From positions 1 through 12,093 of the forward strand of contig PWUG01000383.1 in NCBI GenBank assembly GCA_003562605.1: a stretch of 12,093 nucleotides of DNA. The letters run 5' to 3'. The first letter of the stretch is position 1; every line of letters begins with the position of its first letter. The notes beneath the pieces were generated by a model, which was not told where the DNA came from, ran no database searches, and worked only from the letters and a program-made list of their open reading frames with translations. The position numbers were made by a program, and so were the translations under genes. This DNA comes from Syntrophomonadaceae bacterium. Its GTDB lineage: Bacteria > Bacillota_D > Dethiobacteria > DTU022. Shown here in pieces: positions 1 through 6,050 of the stretch.

Positions 1-719
1 ACATGAGTGAACTGGAGGACTGCCTGCAGCAGGCCAAATCGTCAAAATACCGGATAATCGCCACTGACGGCGTATTTTCAATGGACGGGGATATAGCAAA
101 ATTGCCGGAAATATGTAATCTTGCCGAACAATACGACACCCTGGTCATGGTCGATGACAGCCACGCTACCGGGTATATAGGTAAAACCGGGCGGGGTACC
201 TCTGAACATTTCGGCCTGGAAGGAAAAATAGATTTAATTACCACCACTTTTGGTAAAGCGCTTGGTGGAGCGATGGGCGGCTGTACCTCGGGCCGTACAG
301 AATTGATCGAAATGCTGCGCCAACGATCACGGCCCTACCTTTTTTCCAATTCACTGGCCCCGGCTATAGTCGGCGGGACTTTGAAAGTTTTGGAGATGCT
401 TTCTTTATCAACTGAACTACAGGAAAAGGTTAATGAGAATGCCGCTTACTTCCGTAAAAAAATGGTTGAGGCCGGATTTACAATTGTACCGGGCGATACG
501 GCTATTGTACCGGTTATGCTCTACAATGAACCGCTGGCCCTGAAGATGGCCGACCTGATGTTAAAAGAAGGCATCTACGTGATAGGTTTTGCTTACCCTG
601 TCGTTCCAAAAGGAAAAGCGCGTATCAGGGTCCAGCTTTCTGCCGCACATGAAAAAGAACATCTTGATAAAGCAGTTTCCGCATTTATTAAAGTCGGCAG
701 AGCGCTGGAAGTTATATGA
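1..719 (+). CDS. kbl: Glycine C-acetyltransferase (2-amino-3-ketobutyrate CoA ligase), 3' part
   Basis: PLP-dependent enzyme of the alpha-oxoamine synthase family that interconverts 2-amino-3-oxobutyrate plus CoA and glycine plus acetyl-CoA in threonine breakdown; cytoplasmic. The visible 238 residues are the C-terminal ~60% of a family usually near 395 aa. Signatures, numbered from the first Met in the window: TDGVFSMDGD (21-30), VDDSHATG (50-57) whose Asp and His contact PLP, the PLP-lysine segment TTFGKALGG (K85), and RQRSRPYLFSNSLAPAI, which is close to E. coli Kbl and separates it from 8-amino-7-oxononanoate synthase (BioF). The Met at base 3 corresponds to an internal Met of Kbl, so it is not the true start; the gene continues upstream of the window. 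A threonine dehydrogenase gene often lies beside kbl, but that side is not visible. The stop (717-719) lies 12 bp from the stop of the convergent hydrolase gene, with no convincing terminator between them. Confidence 0.93.
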   Translation, partial: MSELEDCLQQAKSSKYRIIATDGVFSMDGDIAKLPEICNLAEQYDTLVMVDDSHATGYIGKTGRGTSEHFGLEGKIDLITTTFGKALGGAMGGCTSGRTELIEMLRQRSRPYLFSNSLAPAIVGGTLKVLEMLSLSTELQEKVNENAAYFRKKMVEAGFTIVPGDTAIVPVMLYNEPLALKMADLMLKEGIYVIGFAYPVVPKGKARIRVQLSAAHEKEHLDKAVSAFIKVGRALEVI

Positions 720-731
720 CCGGTAAAAATC

Positions 732-1700
732 TTACCTGGATTTGTCAGCTTCTAAGAAATCAAGCAGGGCTGAATTAAATTGATCCGGCGATGTTTCCAT
801 CGGGCAGTGGCCTTCTTCCGTGATAATAACCAGCTCGGCCCGAGGAAATAGCCGAACCAGCTTTTCCCCCTGCTCAAGAGGCACCCAGGCATCATCCTCG
901 CCCCAGAGACAGAGAACTGGAATATCCAATTCTCCGACCCGGTCTAAAAGCGGCGCCGGCGCCGTATTGATTAGATCAACAAAAACAACATCTGTGTTTT
1001 CTAAAGTCAGGGTGAAGTAGTAACCTTTAACTTCGTCCGCGGTGGGTTGCCGGCCGTAAGCAGAAAGCAGGGCTTGTTCCACCCAGCTTTCTCTAAAAAG
1101 TAATCTGGGCCCTAATACTCTTACCCACCGACTTACCGGTGGGTATCTTAATAAGAAGGCAACAAGAGAAGGTTCAAACTCGGCCAGCGCACCTGCAACA
1201 AGGGTAAGGCTGTTTACTTTTTCCGGTTCCTGCAAAGCCATTGCTGTAACCGTAGCTCCACCCATCGAATGCCCCACCAGGTGCCACTTTTCTCCCGGTT
1301 CGAGCTTCTCCAGTAAAGCCCAAAGATGTTCTGCCCTTCCTACTGAAGAATGTTCCAATCCTGCCCGCCTCTCACTTAAACCAAAACCGGGCAGATCAAC
1401 AGCAATGACCAGGTAACCTTCCTGTTCCAGGGCAGGGGCCGTGTAACGCCACGAGAATGTAGATCCACCTAACCCATGGATCAATAGTACAGGGGCCCCT
1501 CTACCATCTCCTCCGGCGAAGCGGCGGTAGTGCATTTCAATTCCATCTATCAAAGAGAATTCACTATCATCATAAACCAGTTCATGGCGATTGCCAGTGA
1601 GCTGTTGTAATGGTATTAAATATGGCAGGACGCTTAGGAGAATAAATAACGCTGCCAAAATTATAGCTGTCCACTTCAATATCCGCTTTAAGGCCGCCAT
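732..1700 (-). CDS. Membrane-anchored alpha/beta-hydrolase
   Basis: A 322-aa serine hydrolase of the alpha/beta fold. One N-terminal hydrophobic helix (about residues 10-30) after a short basic start (KRILK) suggests a signal anchor, with the catalytic domain probably outside the membrane. The catalytic parts are clear: oxyanion-loop HGLGG (75-79), VDLPGFGLS (101-109), nucleophile elbow GHSMGG with Ser145, acid in WGEDD (probably Asp270), and His298 in EEGHCP. A cap region lies at about 170-250. This pattern matches the large group of esterases, lipases, haloperoxidases and C-C hydrolases; the substrate cannot be read from the sequence. The ATG at 1698-1700 is supported by AGGAGT 8 nt upstream. 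The gene stands alone, convergent with kbl and divergent from the YlbF-family gene. I found no good sigma-A promoter for it in the 204-bp upstream gap. Confidence 0.88.
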   Translation of the reverse strand: MAALKRILKWTAIILAALFILLSVLPYLIPLQQLTGNRHELVYDDSEFSLIDGIEMHYRRFAGGDGRGAPVLLIHGLGGSTFSWRYTAPALEQEGYLVIAVDLPGFGLSERRAGLEHSSVGRAEHLWALLEKLEPGEKWHLVGHSMGGATVTAMALQEPEKVNSLTLVAGALAEFEPSLVAFLLRYPPVSRWVRVLGPRLLFRESWVEQALLSAYGRQPTADEVKGYYFTLTLENTDVVFVDLINTAPAPLLDRVGELDIPVLCLWGEDDAWVPLEQGEKLVRLFPRAELVIITEEGHCPMETSPDQFNSALLDFLEADKSR

Positions 1701-1904
1701 TTATTATCACTCCTGATCGATTTTAGTTCTCTTCACCGGCTTAAGCTAAATATTCAACACGCAGATCTCATATCCCTACACAACCTCCCTTTTATATAGA
1801 TTTGTCCAATTTATTAATCTATGACTATTTTAAAAAAGTTGAAGGAATCAAAGGGTTTAAAACAGAAGGGGTAATTACGACTCTAATATCAGGAGGTTTT
1901 TAAA

Positions 1905-2249
1905 ATGAGTGTAATCGCAAAAGCTAAAGAGCTGGGCAAAGAAATTCGTAAAACTGAGCAATACCGGGAACTGGAAAGAGTTTCTGAAAATATGCAGGAA
2001 GATGCCGAAGCCAACCAAATGGTCAAAGAGATCCAGGATCTGCAACAACAAATACAATTTGCCCAGCAGTCAGGGGTTCAACCCAGCCAGGAACAAATTG
2101 AGGAATTCAATAATTTAAAAAATAAAATGGATACAAGCCTGACCATACAAGCCTATGCCAAGGCCCAGAATGACTTCAGCGAGTTCATGCAGGATGTTAA
2201 CAGTGCCATCAGCGAAGGGATTAGTCCTGGCGAAAGCCAGGATTCATAA
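1905..2249 (+). CDS. YlbF/YmcA family protein
   Basis: A 114-aa, all-helical, Gln/Glu-rich protein of the YlbF/YmcA (Com_YlbF, former DUF964) family. In Bacillus subtilis YlbF and YmcA form a complex with YaaT that affects competence, biofilm formation, sporulation and RNase Y-dependent mRNA processing; whether this homologue does the same is inference. The opening residues IAKAKELGKEIRKTEQY and the following long amphipathic helices (about 28-57 and 61-105) are typical, as is the length. There are no Cys, signal or membrane segments. The start is firm: AGGAGG lies 8 nt before the ATG. A weak promoter candidate (TTGTCC at 1802-1807, TATTTT at 1826-1831, 18-bp spacer) lies upstream. It is a single-gene unit closed by a strong hairpin terminator. 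It could be a YlbF- or YmcA-type paralogue; I cannot separate these here. Confidence 0.85.
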   Translation: MSVIAKAKELGKEIRKTEQYRELERVSENMQEDAEANQMVKEIQDLQQQIQFAQQSGVQPSQEQIEEFNNLKNKMDTSLTIQAYAKAQNDFSEFMQDVNSAISEGISPGESQDS

Positions 2250-2290
2250 TGCTGTAAAACTAATAAGCATCTATTTTCCTGTAAACAGAA

Positions 2291-2335
2291 AACACCAACG
2301 CTGCTGCTCCGGCAGAAAGCGTTGGTGTTATTTTT
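2291..2335 (+). terminator. Rho-independent terminator, probably bidirectional
   Basis: A perfect 12-bp inverted repeat, AACACCAACGCT (2291-2302) and AGCGTTGGTGTT (2318-2329), encloses a second short stem CTGC/GCAG (2304-2307, 2312-2315). A T run (2331-2335) follows on the plus strand, 41 bp after the YlbF-family stop. Read on the minus strand, the same stem is followed by TTTTCTGTTT, so it can also end the universal stress protein transcript that stops at 2369. Confidence 0.9.
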
Positions 2336-2368
2336 ACTATCCTTACCTTTAAAAATGGTAAATCTCTG

Positions 2369-2809
2369 CTATTTTATAATCAAGACATTTGTTTTAGTAC
2401 AATGAGCTACCTTGTTGCTAACGCTACCCAGAAAAGCTTCTTGTATCCCCCGCAGGCCTTTACTGCCTAAAACCAGCAGGTTATATTTGCCTTCGTCGGC
2501 CATTTTGCAAATAACATTCGCGGGTGACTCCTGGCCCACCACTACTTCCGTTTTCACAGGTATGCCATTCTCGCTAATTTTATTCGCAGCAGCTTCGACA
2601 ACATTCTCAGCCTGTTCCTTCAGATTTTTTTTGATCTGAACCCAGTAATCGTCAGACATGTGCACGCTTATCCTGGTCTTAAAATCAAATTCTCCCGTTA
2701 CGTTAAGAACGGTTACCTCAGCATTTAAAGGCTGCGCTATCGTTATCACTTCATCAATCACTTTTACGGAATGATCCGAACCGTCAATTGCCAGTAGAAT
2801 ACGATACAA
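2369..2809 (-). CDS. Universal stress protein (UspA family), copy 1
   Basis: A 146-aa single-domain UspA-family protein. These are small alpha/beta ATP- or AMP-binding dimers that accumulate under starvation, oxidative or energy stress. The ATP-binding signature is complete: Asp9 in AIDGS at the end of strand 1, and G-2x-G-9x-G-S at Gly115, Gly118, Gly128-Ser129, followed by VSNKV. It should therefore be an ATP-binding type. The start is TTG (2807-2809), not ATG. It is supported by AAGGAGTGG 6-8 nt upstream, by the family start MYRILLAIDGS, and by alignment with the neighbouring copy, which begins at the same residue with ATG. A TTG start may lower translation relative to copy 2. It is the last gene of the minus-strand stress block, 43 bp after copy 2. 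Confidence 0.93.
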   Translation of the reverse strand: MYRILLAIDGSDHSVKVIDEVITIAQPLNAEVTVLNVTGEFDFKTRISVHMSDDYWVQIKKNLKEQAENVVEAAANKISENGIPVKTEVVVGQESPANVICKMADEGKYNLLVLGSKGLRGIQEAFLGSVSNKVAHCTKTNVLIIK

Positions 2810-2852
2810 CTATCACCACTCCTTTATGAAGGCTATCATCTTTAAAGTATCG

Positions 2853-3293
2853 CTACTTTACAATCAGCACACTTGAACATCCCATATGAGCAACTCTGTT
2901 ACTGACGCTTCCTAAAAACATTTCCTGAATTCCTCGCAGCCCACGGCTGCCAAGAATAATCAAGTCAAACTTGCCTTCCCTGGCCATATCACAGATTGCA
3001 TCCGCAGGAGATTTATGACCCATAACTACCTCGGTGTGTGTAATCAGTCCTTTTTCTCTAAACGGCCTGGCGGCCTCTTCGACAACACCGTCTGCTTCTT
3101 CCATGAGGTGTTTATTTATAGTTTGCCAGTTATCATCAGAAAACTGGACACTCACACGTGGGCTAAAAACATATTCCCCGACTACAGTAAGAACCGTGAC
3201 TTCTGCATTCAGGGATTCTGCGATAACCAGGCCTTTTTCAACCACCTTTTTGGAATGGTCTGAGCCGTCAGTTGCCAGTAAAATCTTATACAT
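2853..3293 (-). CDS. Universal stress protein (UspA family), copy 2
   Basis: A 146-aa UspA-family protein of exactly the same length as its downstream neighbour. Counting by hand without gaps gives 87 of 146 identical residues (about 60%), so the pair is a tandem duplication that has diverged. ATP-binding residues are intact: Asp9, Gly115, Gly118, Gly128-Ser129. Differences cluster in residues 41-60, 76-87 and 137-141, on the faces that usually set dimer contacts and partner choice, so the copies could form hetero- as well as homodimers (inference). ATG start with GGAGG 7 nt upstream. A 7-bp inverted repeat with a 4-nt loop (2843-2860) spans the stop codon but has no T run, so transcription probably continues into copy 1. 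Confidence 0.93.
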   Translation of the reverse strand: MYKILLATDGSDHSKKVVEKGLVIAESLNAEVTVLTVVGEYVFSPRVSVQFSDDNWQTINKHLMEEADGVVEEAARPFREKGLITHTEVVMGHKSPADAICDMAREGKFDLIILGSRGLRGIQEMFLGSVSNRVAHMGCSSVLIVK

Positions 3294-3310
3294 ATGTTGC
3301 CCTCCAGTTC

Positions 3311-3340
3311 ATTATATTAAATGAAATTAAAGATCTTCAA
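3311..3340 (-). promoter_or_regulatory. Candidate sigma-A promoter for the stress-protein pair
   Basis: On the minus strand, TTGAAG (3335-3340) and a consensus TATAAT (3311-3316) are separated by 18 bp. The predicted start, near 3304, would leave a leader of only about 11 nt that begins at the GGAGG ribosome site. The consensus -10 is good evidence; the -35 and the very short leader make the call moderate. Confidence 0.4.
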
Positions 3341-3351
3341 AACCAGAGGCA

Positions 3352-3376
3352 GTTTTCTTGTTGTGACAAGATAAAC
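3352..3376 (-). other. Intercistronic hairpin
   Basis: TCTTGT (3356-3361) and ACAAGA (3366-3371) form a perfect 6-bp stem with a 4-nt loop, extended by GTTT/AAAC pairing around a one-base bulge. It lies 24 bp after the ferritin-like gene and before the stress proteins. There is no T run on either strand, so it looks more like an mRNA processing or stability element, or a weak attenuator, than a terminator. Confidence 0.35.
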
Positions 3377-3399
3377 CACCCCTTCTAAAATTTCGCATA

Positions 3400-3702
3400 C
3401 TAATCCAGTTCTTCAATCATTTCTTCTACTTCTTCATAACCTGACTTGTAAAAAACGTCTTCTTCAGGTTCCAGCTCTTTTAATAAGCGCAGGAACTCTC
3501 CCGCATGCTCTCTCTCTTCGTCAGCGATATCTTTAAGCACCGCCTTTGCCAGCTTGTGATCGATTGATTCTGCCAGCTGCATATATAGTTGTATCGCTTC
3601 ATACTCCGCCGCTATCATAAATCGAATCGCGCGAACCAGCTCTTCGTGAGTTAGCTTGCGATCAGCTGCCAGACCGGAAAATGAATGGCCAAACTCAGGC
3701 AT
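3400..3702 (-). CDS. Ferritin-like protein of the encapsulin-cargo (EncFtn) type
   Basis: A 100-aa acidic protein with two antiparallel helices (about 18-46 and 49-77) and a Glu-rich tail. The iron-site pattern is E33 in AAEYEAI plus E63 and H66 in DEEREH, within one residue of the ferroxidase ligands E32, E62 and H65 of Rhodospirillum rubrum encapsulated ferritin. The sequence also resembles, from memory, the ferritin domain fused to the Pyrococcus furiosus encapsulin (THEELVRAI, EHAGEFLRLL, EEVEEM). This half-ferritin forms a ferroxidase site only as a dimer; the family oxidises Fe(II) and usually works inside an encapsulin shell. No encapsulin gene is adjacent and no typical C-terminal cargo peptide is visible; the tail ends EEMIEELD. 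Start: ATG behind a run of G (AAAGGGGGGGG) about 6 nt upstream. A general rubrerythrin-like protein is the main alternative. Confidence 0.82.
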   Translation of the reverse strand: MPEFGHSFSGLAADRKLTHEELVRAIRFMIAAEYEAIQLYMQLAESIDHKLAKAVLKDIADEEREHAGEFLRLLKELEPEEDVFYKSGYEEVEEMIEELD

Positions 3703-3732
3703 ATAATCCCCCCCCTTTACAGGTTTTAATAA

Positions 3733-3761
3733 ATTATATCAATATTCTGTTACTTGAGCAA
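3733..3761 (-). promoter_or_regulatory. Extended -10 promoter for the ferritin-like gene
   Basis: On the minus strand, TTGCTC (3756-3761) lies 17 bp before TATAAT (3733-3738), and the -10 has the upstream extension TG (TGATATAAT). The -35 lies within the last codons of the AOR gene. Transcription would begin near 3726, giving a leader of about 24 nt with the G-rich ribosome site. This would allow the ferritin-like gene to be expressed apart from the AOR gene. Confidence 0.5.
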
Positions 3762-5645
3762 CCAGTTGAGTGACAGCCTCTTTAAAGTTGCTTCTGTTGG
3801 GTTGCCGGTTTTTTGATCCCACCCGGCAAACTTGTAGTAGAGCGCTAAAGCAGCATCAACCGCTTCCCTGTTGAGACATTCACCCTTCGACGGTCCATCC
3901 GGCAGAGGCTTGAATAAGCGCTCCGGCAATTTATCATCTTTACTGGAAAAACCTTCCCGGGCATTAAAGAAACGCATCATGTTAAAACGCCTTTCCCCGG
4001 CAAGCATTAGTTCATAAAGTGAAGTCTCCCAGCCGAGACCGTAGCGGCAGACATCAACCAGTTCGGAAGGGCCGTACATCTGCCACGATGGGCCCCAAAC
4101 AAACTGGCAGATACATAGAGAGTCAGCTAGAGAATAAAAGCACTGGCTGTTAAAAGCGAAACGCACTTTTTCCTCATCTAGAACCAGTTGATCGGGCTTG
4201 TATCTTTTCCAGATACCAATCTGGTAAAGATAGTTCCACATTGGATTCTTCGGCGAAGCGGTTAAAACAGGGTCATGTTCACTGGACTGGTGGTCTGCGC
4301 CAAATGGGTTCACTGCATAAATTAATCCCAGGGAAGGTTTCTGCTGGGGCATATGAGCCGGCAGCTCCTGGCCCTTGACAGCTATGCTTAATTCTTCGGC
4401 TTCTTTTCCAATCCTACGGGCAGCTATTGCACTTCCTTCCGCCAGCAGATCTCCGAAGCCCTGTCTCCTGGCAATACTTTCGATCAGGGGCTTTAACACA
4501 TTTTCGTTACCGAAATTTAGTTCAAGCCCGTCGGTATCTTCCTTGTCAACCAAGCCTTTTTCATAACATTCCATGGCAAAAGCTATAGTTGCCCCGGTGG
4601 AAATTGTATCGAGCCCGTACATATTGCATAACTGGTTAGCCAGGGCAATGGCTTCCAAATTTTTTATGCCGCAGTATGATCCGAGAGCAGCACAAGTCTC
4701 GTATTCAGGCCCGCCGTAGAGCGGATCGACTATTCCGGGCACCTCCACCACTCTCTTGCACCTTACAACACAGCCATAACAGGTGTCTCTTTTTTTCAGG
4801 ATTGTATCAGTCATTGTTGTTCCGGTGATCTGCCCTGCGCCATCGGGGAAATAGCCCGATGTCCAGTTCCTGGTCACCAGGAACCCTTCCAGATGCATAC
4901 TTTCCAAGCCGCTGTCTGTCCCATGCTCCGCCAGGCTATCGACTGTGCTGTTATCTTTTATTCTTTTTTTAGCATCAAGGGTCAATTCTCGGAACTTATC
5001 CTTATCGACCGGCTTCTGTTTTTCTCCCTTTTTCAATACTACCGCCTTCAGGTTTTTCGAACCCATTACTGCACCGGTACCGGTCCTGCCGTTAGCCCTG
5101 TTACACATATTGATTATGGAAGCATACCTGACCATATTCTCACCGGCAGGGCCGACCTGGGCAATCTGTAAATCATTTTCTCCAAGATCATCACGAATAA
5201 TCTTCTCGGCTTCTCCGGTTACCTTTCCCCAGGCCGCCCCTGCATCATGCAGCTCCGCTTCATCACCCCTGATGTAAAGGTAAACCGGGCTTTGGGCCTT
5301 TCCCCTGAACATGACCGCATCCCAACCGTTTGCTTTCAGTTCCACGGGGAAAAAACCGCCGGCCTGGCTGTCACCTATACCTCCGGTAAGCGGGCTCTTT
5401 GTTGTAATGGCCAATCTGTTCAAACCGCTGATGGGCAGCCCGCTTAAAGGTGAAACCGCCATTACAAGAATGTTTTCAGGGCCAAGCGGTTCGACTCCGG
5501 GCTCTATTTCCTGCAAAATCAGGTAGAGCCCAAGCGCTGAACCTCCCGGATAAAGCCGGTATATCTCCCCGGGGATAGTGCGCCTGGTTACAACACCCCT
5601 GGTTAAATCTACATCTAGAATTTTCGCATCAGGAAAAGCTAACAT
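3750..5645 (-). CDS. Aldehyde:ferredoxin oxidoreductase family protein (tungsten/molybdenum bis-pterin)
   Basis: A 631-aa member of the AOR family: cytoplasmic enzymes with a tungsto- or molybdo-bispterin and one [4Fe-4S] cluster, which oxidise aldehydes to acids with ferredoxin, or reduce acids in reverse. Full length for the family (about 600-640). Order of domains: N-terminal pterin-binding domain (about 1-210; YPGGSALG, SPLSGLPISG, TKSPLTGGIGDSQAGG, GRTGTGAVMGSKNLKA), then the helical domains. Cluster ligands are C289, C292 and C296 (CX2CX3C) and probably C513 in DSLCICQF. Further hallmarks are GGPEYET (311-317), KGQELPAH (424-431) and GADHQSSEHDP (449-459). Substrate class cannot be fixed; the closest characterised subgroup is unclear. 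Start: ATG after GGGGGG about 7 nt upstream. No MoaD/ThiS-like or ferredoxin-like partner gene lies beside it. It is the first gene of a minus-strand series with the ferritin-like and stress proteins. Confidence 0.92.
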   Translation of the reverse strand: MLAFPDAKILDVDLTRGVVTRRTIPGEIYRLYPGGSALGLYLILQEIEPGVEPLGPENILVMAVSPLSGLPISGLNRLAITTKSPLTGGIGDSQAGGFFPVELKANGWDAVMFRGKAQSPVYLYIRGDEAELHDAGAAWGKVTGEAEKIIRDDLGENDLQIAQVGPAGENMVRYASIINMCNRANGRTGTGAVMGSKNLKAVVLKKGEKQKPVDKDKFRELTLDAKKRIKDNSTVDSLAEHGTDSGLESMHLEGFLVTRNWTSGYFPDGAGQITGTTMTDTILKKRDTCYGCVVRCKRVVEVPGIVDPLYGGPEYETCAALGSYCGIKNLEAIALANQLCNMYGLDTISTGATIAFAMECYEKGLVDKEDTDGLELNFGNENVLKPLIESIARRQGFGDLLAEGSAIAARRIGKEAEELSIAVKGQELPAHMPQQKPSLGLIYAVNPFGADHQSSEHDPVLTASPKNPMWNYLYQIGIWKRYKPDQLVLDEEKVRFAFNSQCFYSLADSLCICQFVWGPSWQMYGPSELVDVCRYGLGWETSLYELMLAGERRFNMMRFFNAREGFSSKDDKLPERLFKPLPDGPSKGECLNREAVDAALALYYKFAGWDQKTGNPTEATLKRLSLNWLLK

Positions 5646-5798
5646 CTTAATCCCCCCAAGTCATAATGTAAAGTTTCCTCAACCCCGGTGGTATAAATTG
5701 TTAGGATGCGGTGCATCAGCAATATTACCTGATCTATTTCACCAGTACGGCCAAAGATCCTTCTCTTATAGCAAATTTGACTTATTCTTGAAATCAAA

Positions 5799-5826
5799 AT
5801 TAAAACATTTCAGTTGAAGCCGTCAA
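5799..5826 (-). promoter_or_regulatory. Candidate sigma-A promoter for the AOR gene
   Basis: On the minus strand, TTGACG (5821-5826) is followed after 16 bp by TTTAAT (5799-5804); each box matches consensus at five of six positions. The predicted leader to the AOR start at 5645 is about 147 nt. Confidence 0.42.
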
Positions 5827-5840
5827 ATTAAAGAGTAAGG

Positions 5841-5868
5841 TTGAACACAGGCAATAATACGATATAAT
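5841..5868 (+). promoter_or_regulatory. Sigma-A promoter for the baeRF gene
   Basis: TTGAAC (5841-5846) and a perfect TATAAT (5863-5868) are separated by 16 bp. Transcription would begin near 5875, leaving a long leader of about 175 nt before the ATG at 6051. Confidence 0.6.
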
Positions 5869-5994
5869 AAGGGTATAGGAACAAAAAGAGCAATTAAGAT
5901 ACAAAAGCAAACTCACTTCAATATACCGCAACCCGGGCAATAAACGATCAGATCAATCCAGCTGCTATAAAACAAGGTTTAATAAAGTGACCGC

Positions 5995-6010
5995 ATAGAT
6001 AATTATCTAT
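5995..6010. repeat. 16-bp perfect palindrome in the baeRF leader
   Basis: ATAGATAATTATCTAT reads the same on both strands and is centred about 48 bp before the start codon and about 125 bp after the predicted transcription start. It could be an operator for a dimeric regulator acting as a roadblock. As RNA it would give only a weak AU hairpin. A chance palindrome in AT-rich DNA is possible. Confidence 0.4.
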
Positions 6011-6050
6011 CGATCCACTGATTGACAATCTTTATAAGGGGGATTATTAA

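Larger units (their letters stand above)
5646..6050. other. Divergent intergenic control region, 405 bp
   Basis: No gene is supported here. The region separates the AOR gene (minus) from the baeRF gene (plus). It holds two back-to-back promoter candidates whose -35 boxes are only 14 bp apart, a small inverted repeat GATGC/GCATC (5705-5717) in the AOR leader, a plus-strand leader of about 175 nt, a 16-bp palindrome (5995-6010) and an 11-bp inverted repeat GATTG-A-CAATC (6020-6030). I recognise no known riboswitch. Confidence 0.7.

Noticed and set aside
3..5. ATG at base 3 as the start of kbl
   Set aside because: It aligns with an internal Met of full-length Kbl; about 155 N-terminal residues lie outside the window.
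722..736. Terminator between kbl and the convergent hydrolase
   Set aside because: Only a 5-bp stem GGTAA/TTACC with no T run, overlapping the hydrolase stop codon.
1855..1874. SigB-like promoter (GTTTAA and GGGTAA) before the YlbF-family gene
   Set aside because: The spacer is only 8 bp, far shorter than the usual 12-15.
3352..3376. Terminator between the ferritin-like and stress-protein genes
   Set aside because: The hairpin has no T run on either strand; listed only as a hairpin.
3400..3702. Rubrerythrin proper
   Set aside because: At 100 aa it has one two-helix unit and no rubredoxin Cys4 domain; the EncFtn-like ligand spacing fits better.
4893..5526. Plus-strand open frames opposite the AOR gene
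   Set aside because: They lie antisense to a full-length, motif-complete AOR gene and have no ribosome sites or recognisable protein features; other short antisense frames (for example 3015-3324, 9030-9308, 10433-10717) were dropped for the same reason.
5578..5817. Short plus-strand frame running from the AOR start into the intergenic region
   Set aside because: It has no ribosome site, no family resemblance, and overlaps the AOR start and the candidate promoter.
6022..6038. TTGACA and TATAAG just before the baeRF start
   Set aside because: Only 5 bp separate the boxes and they overlap the ribosome-binding area; the pair at 5841-5868 is much better.
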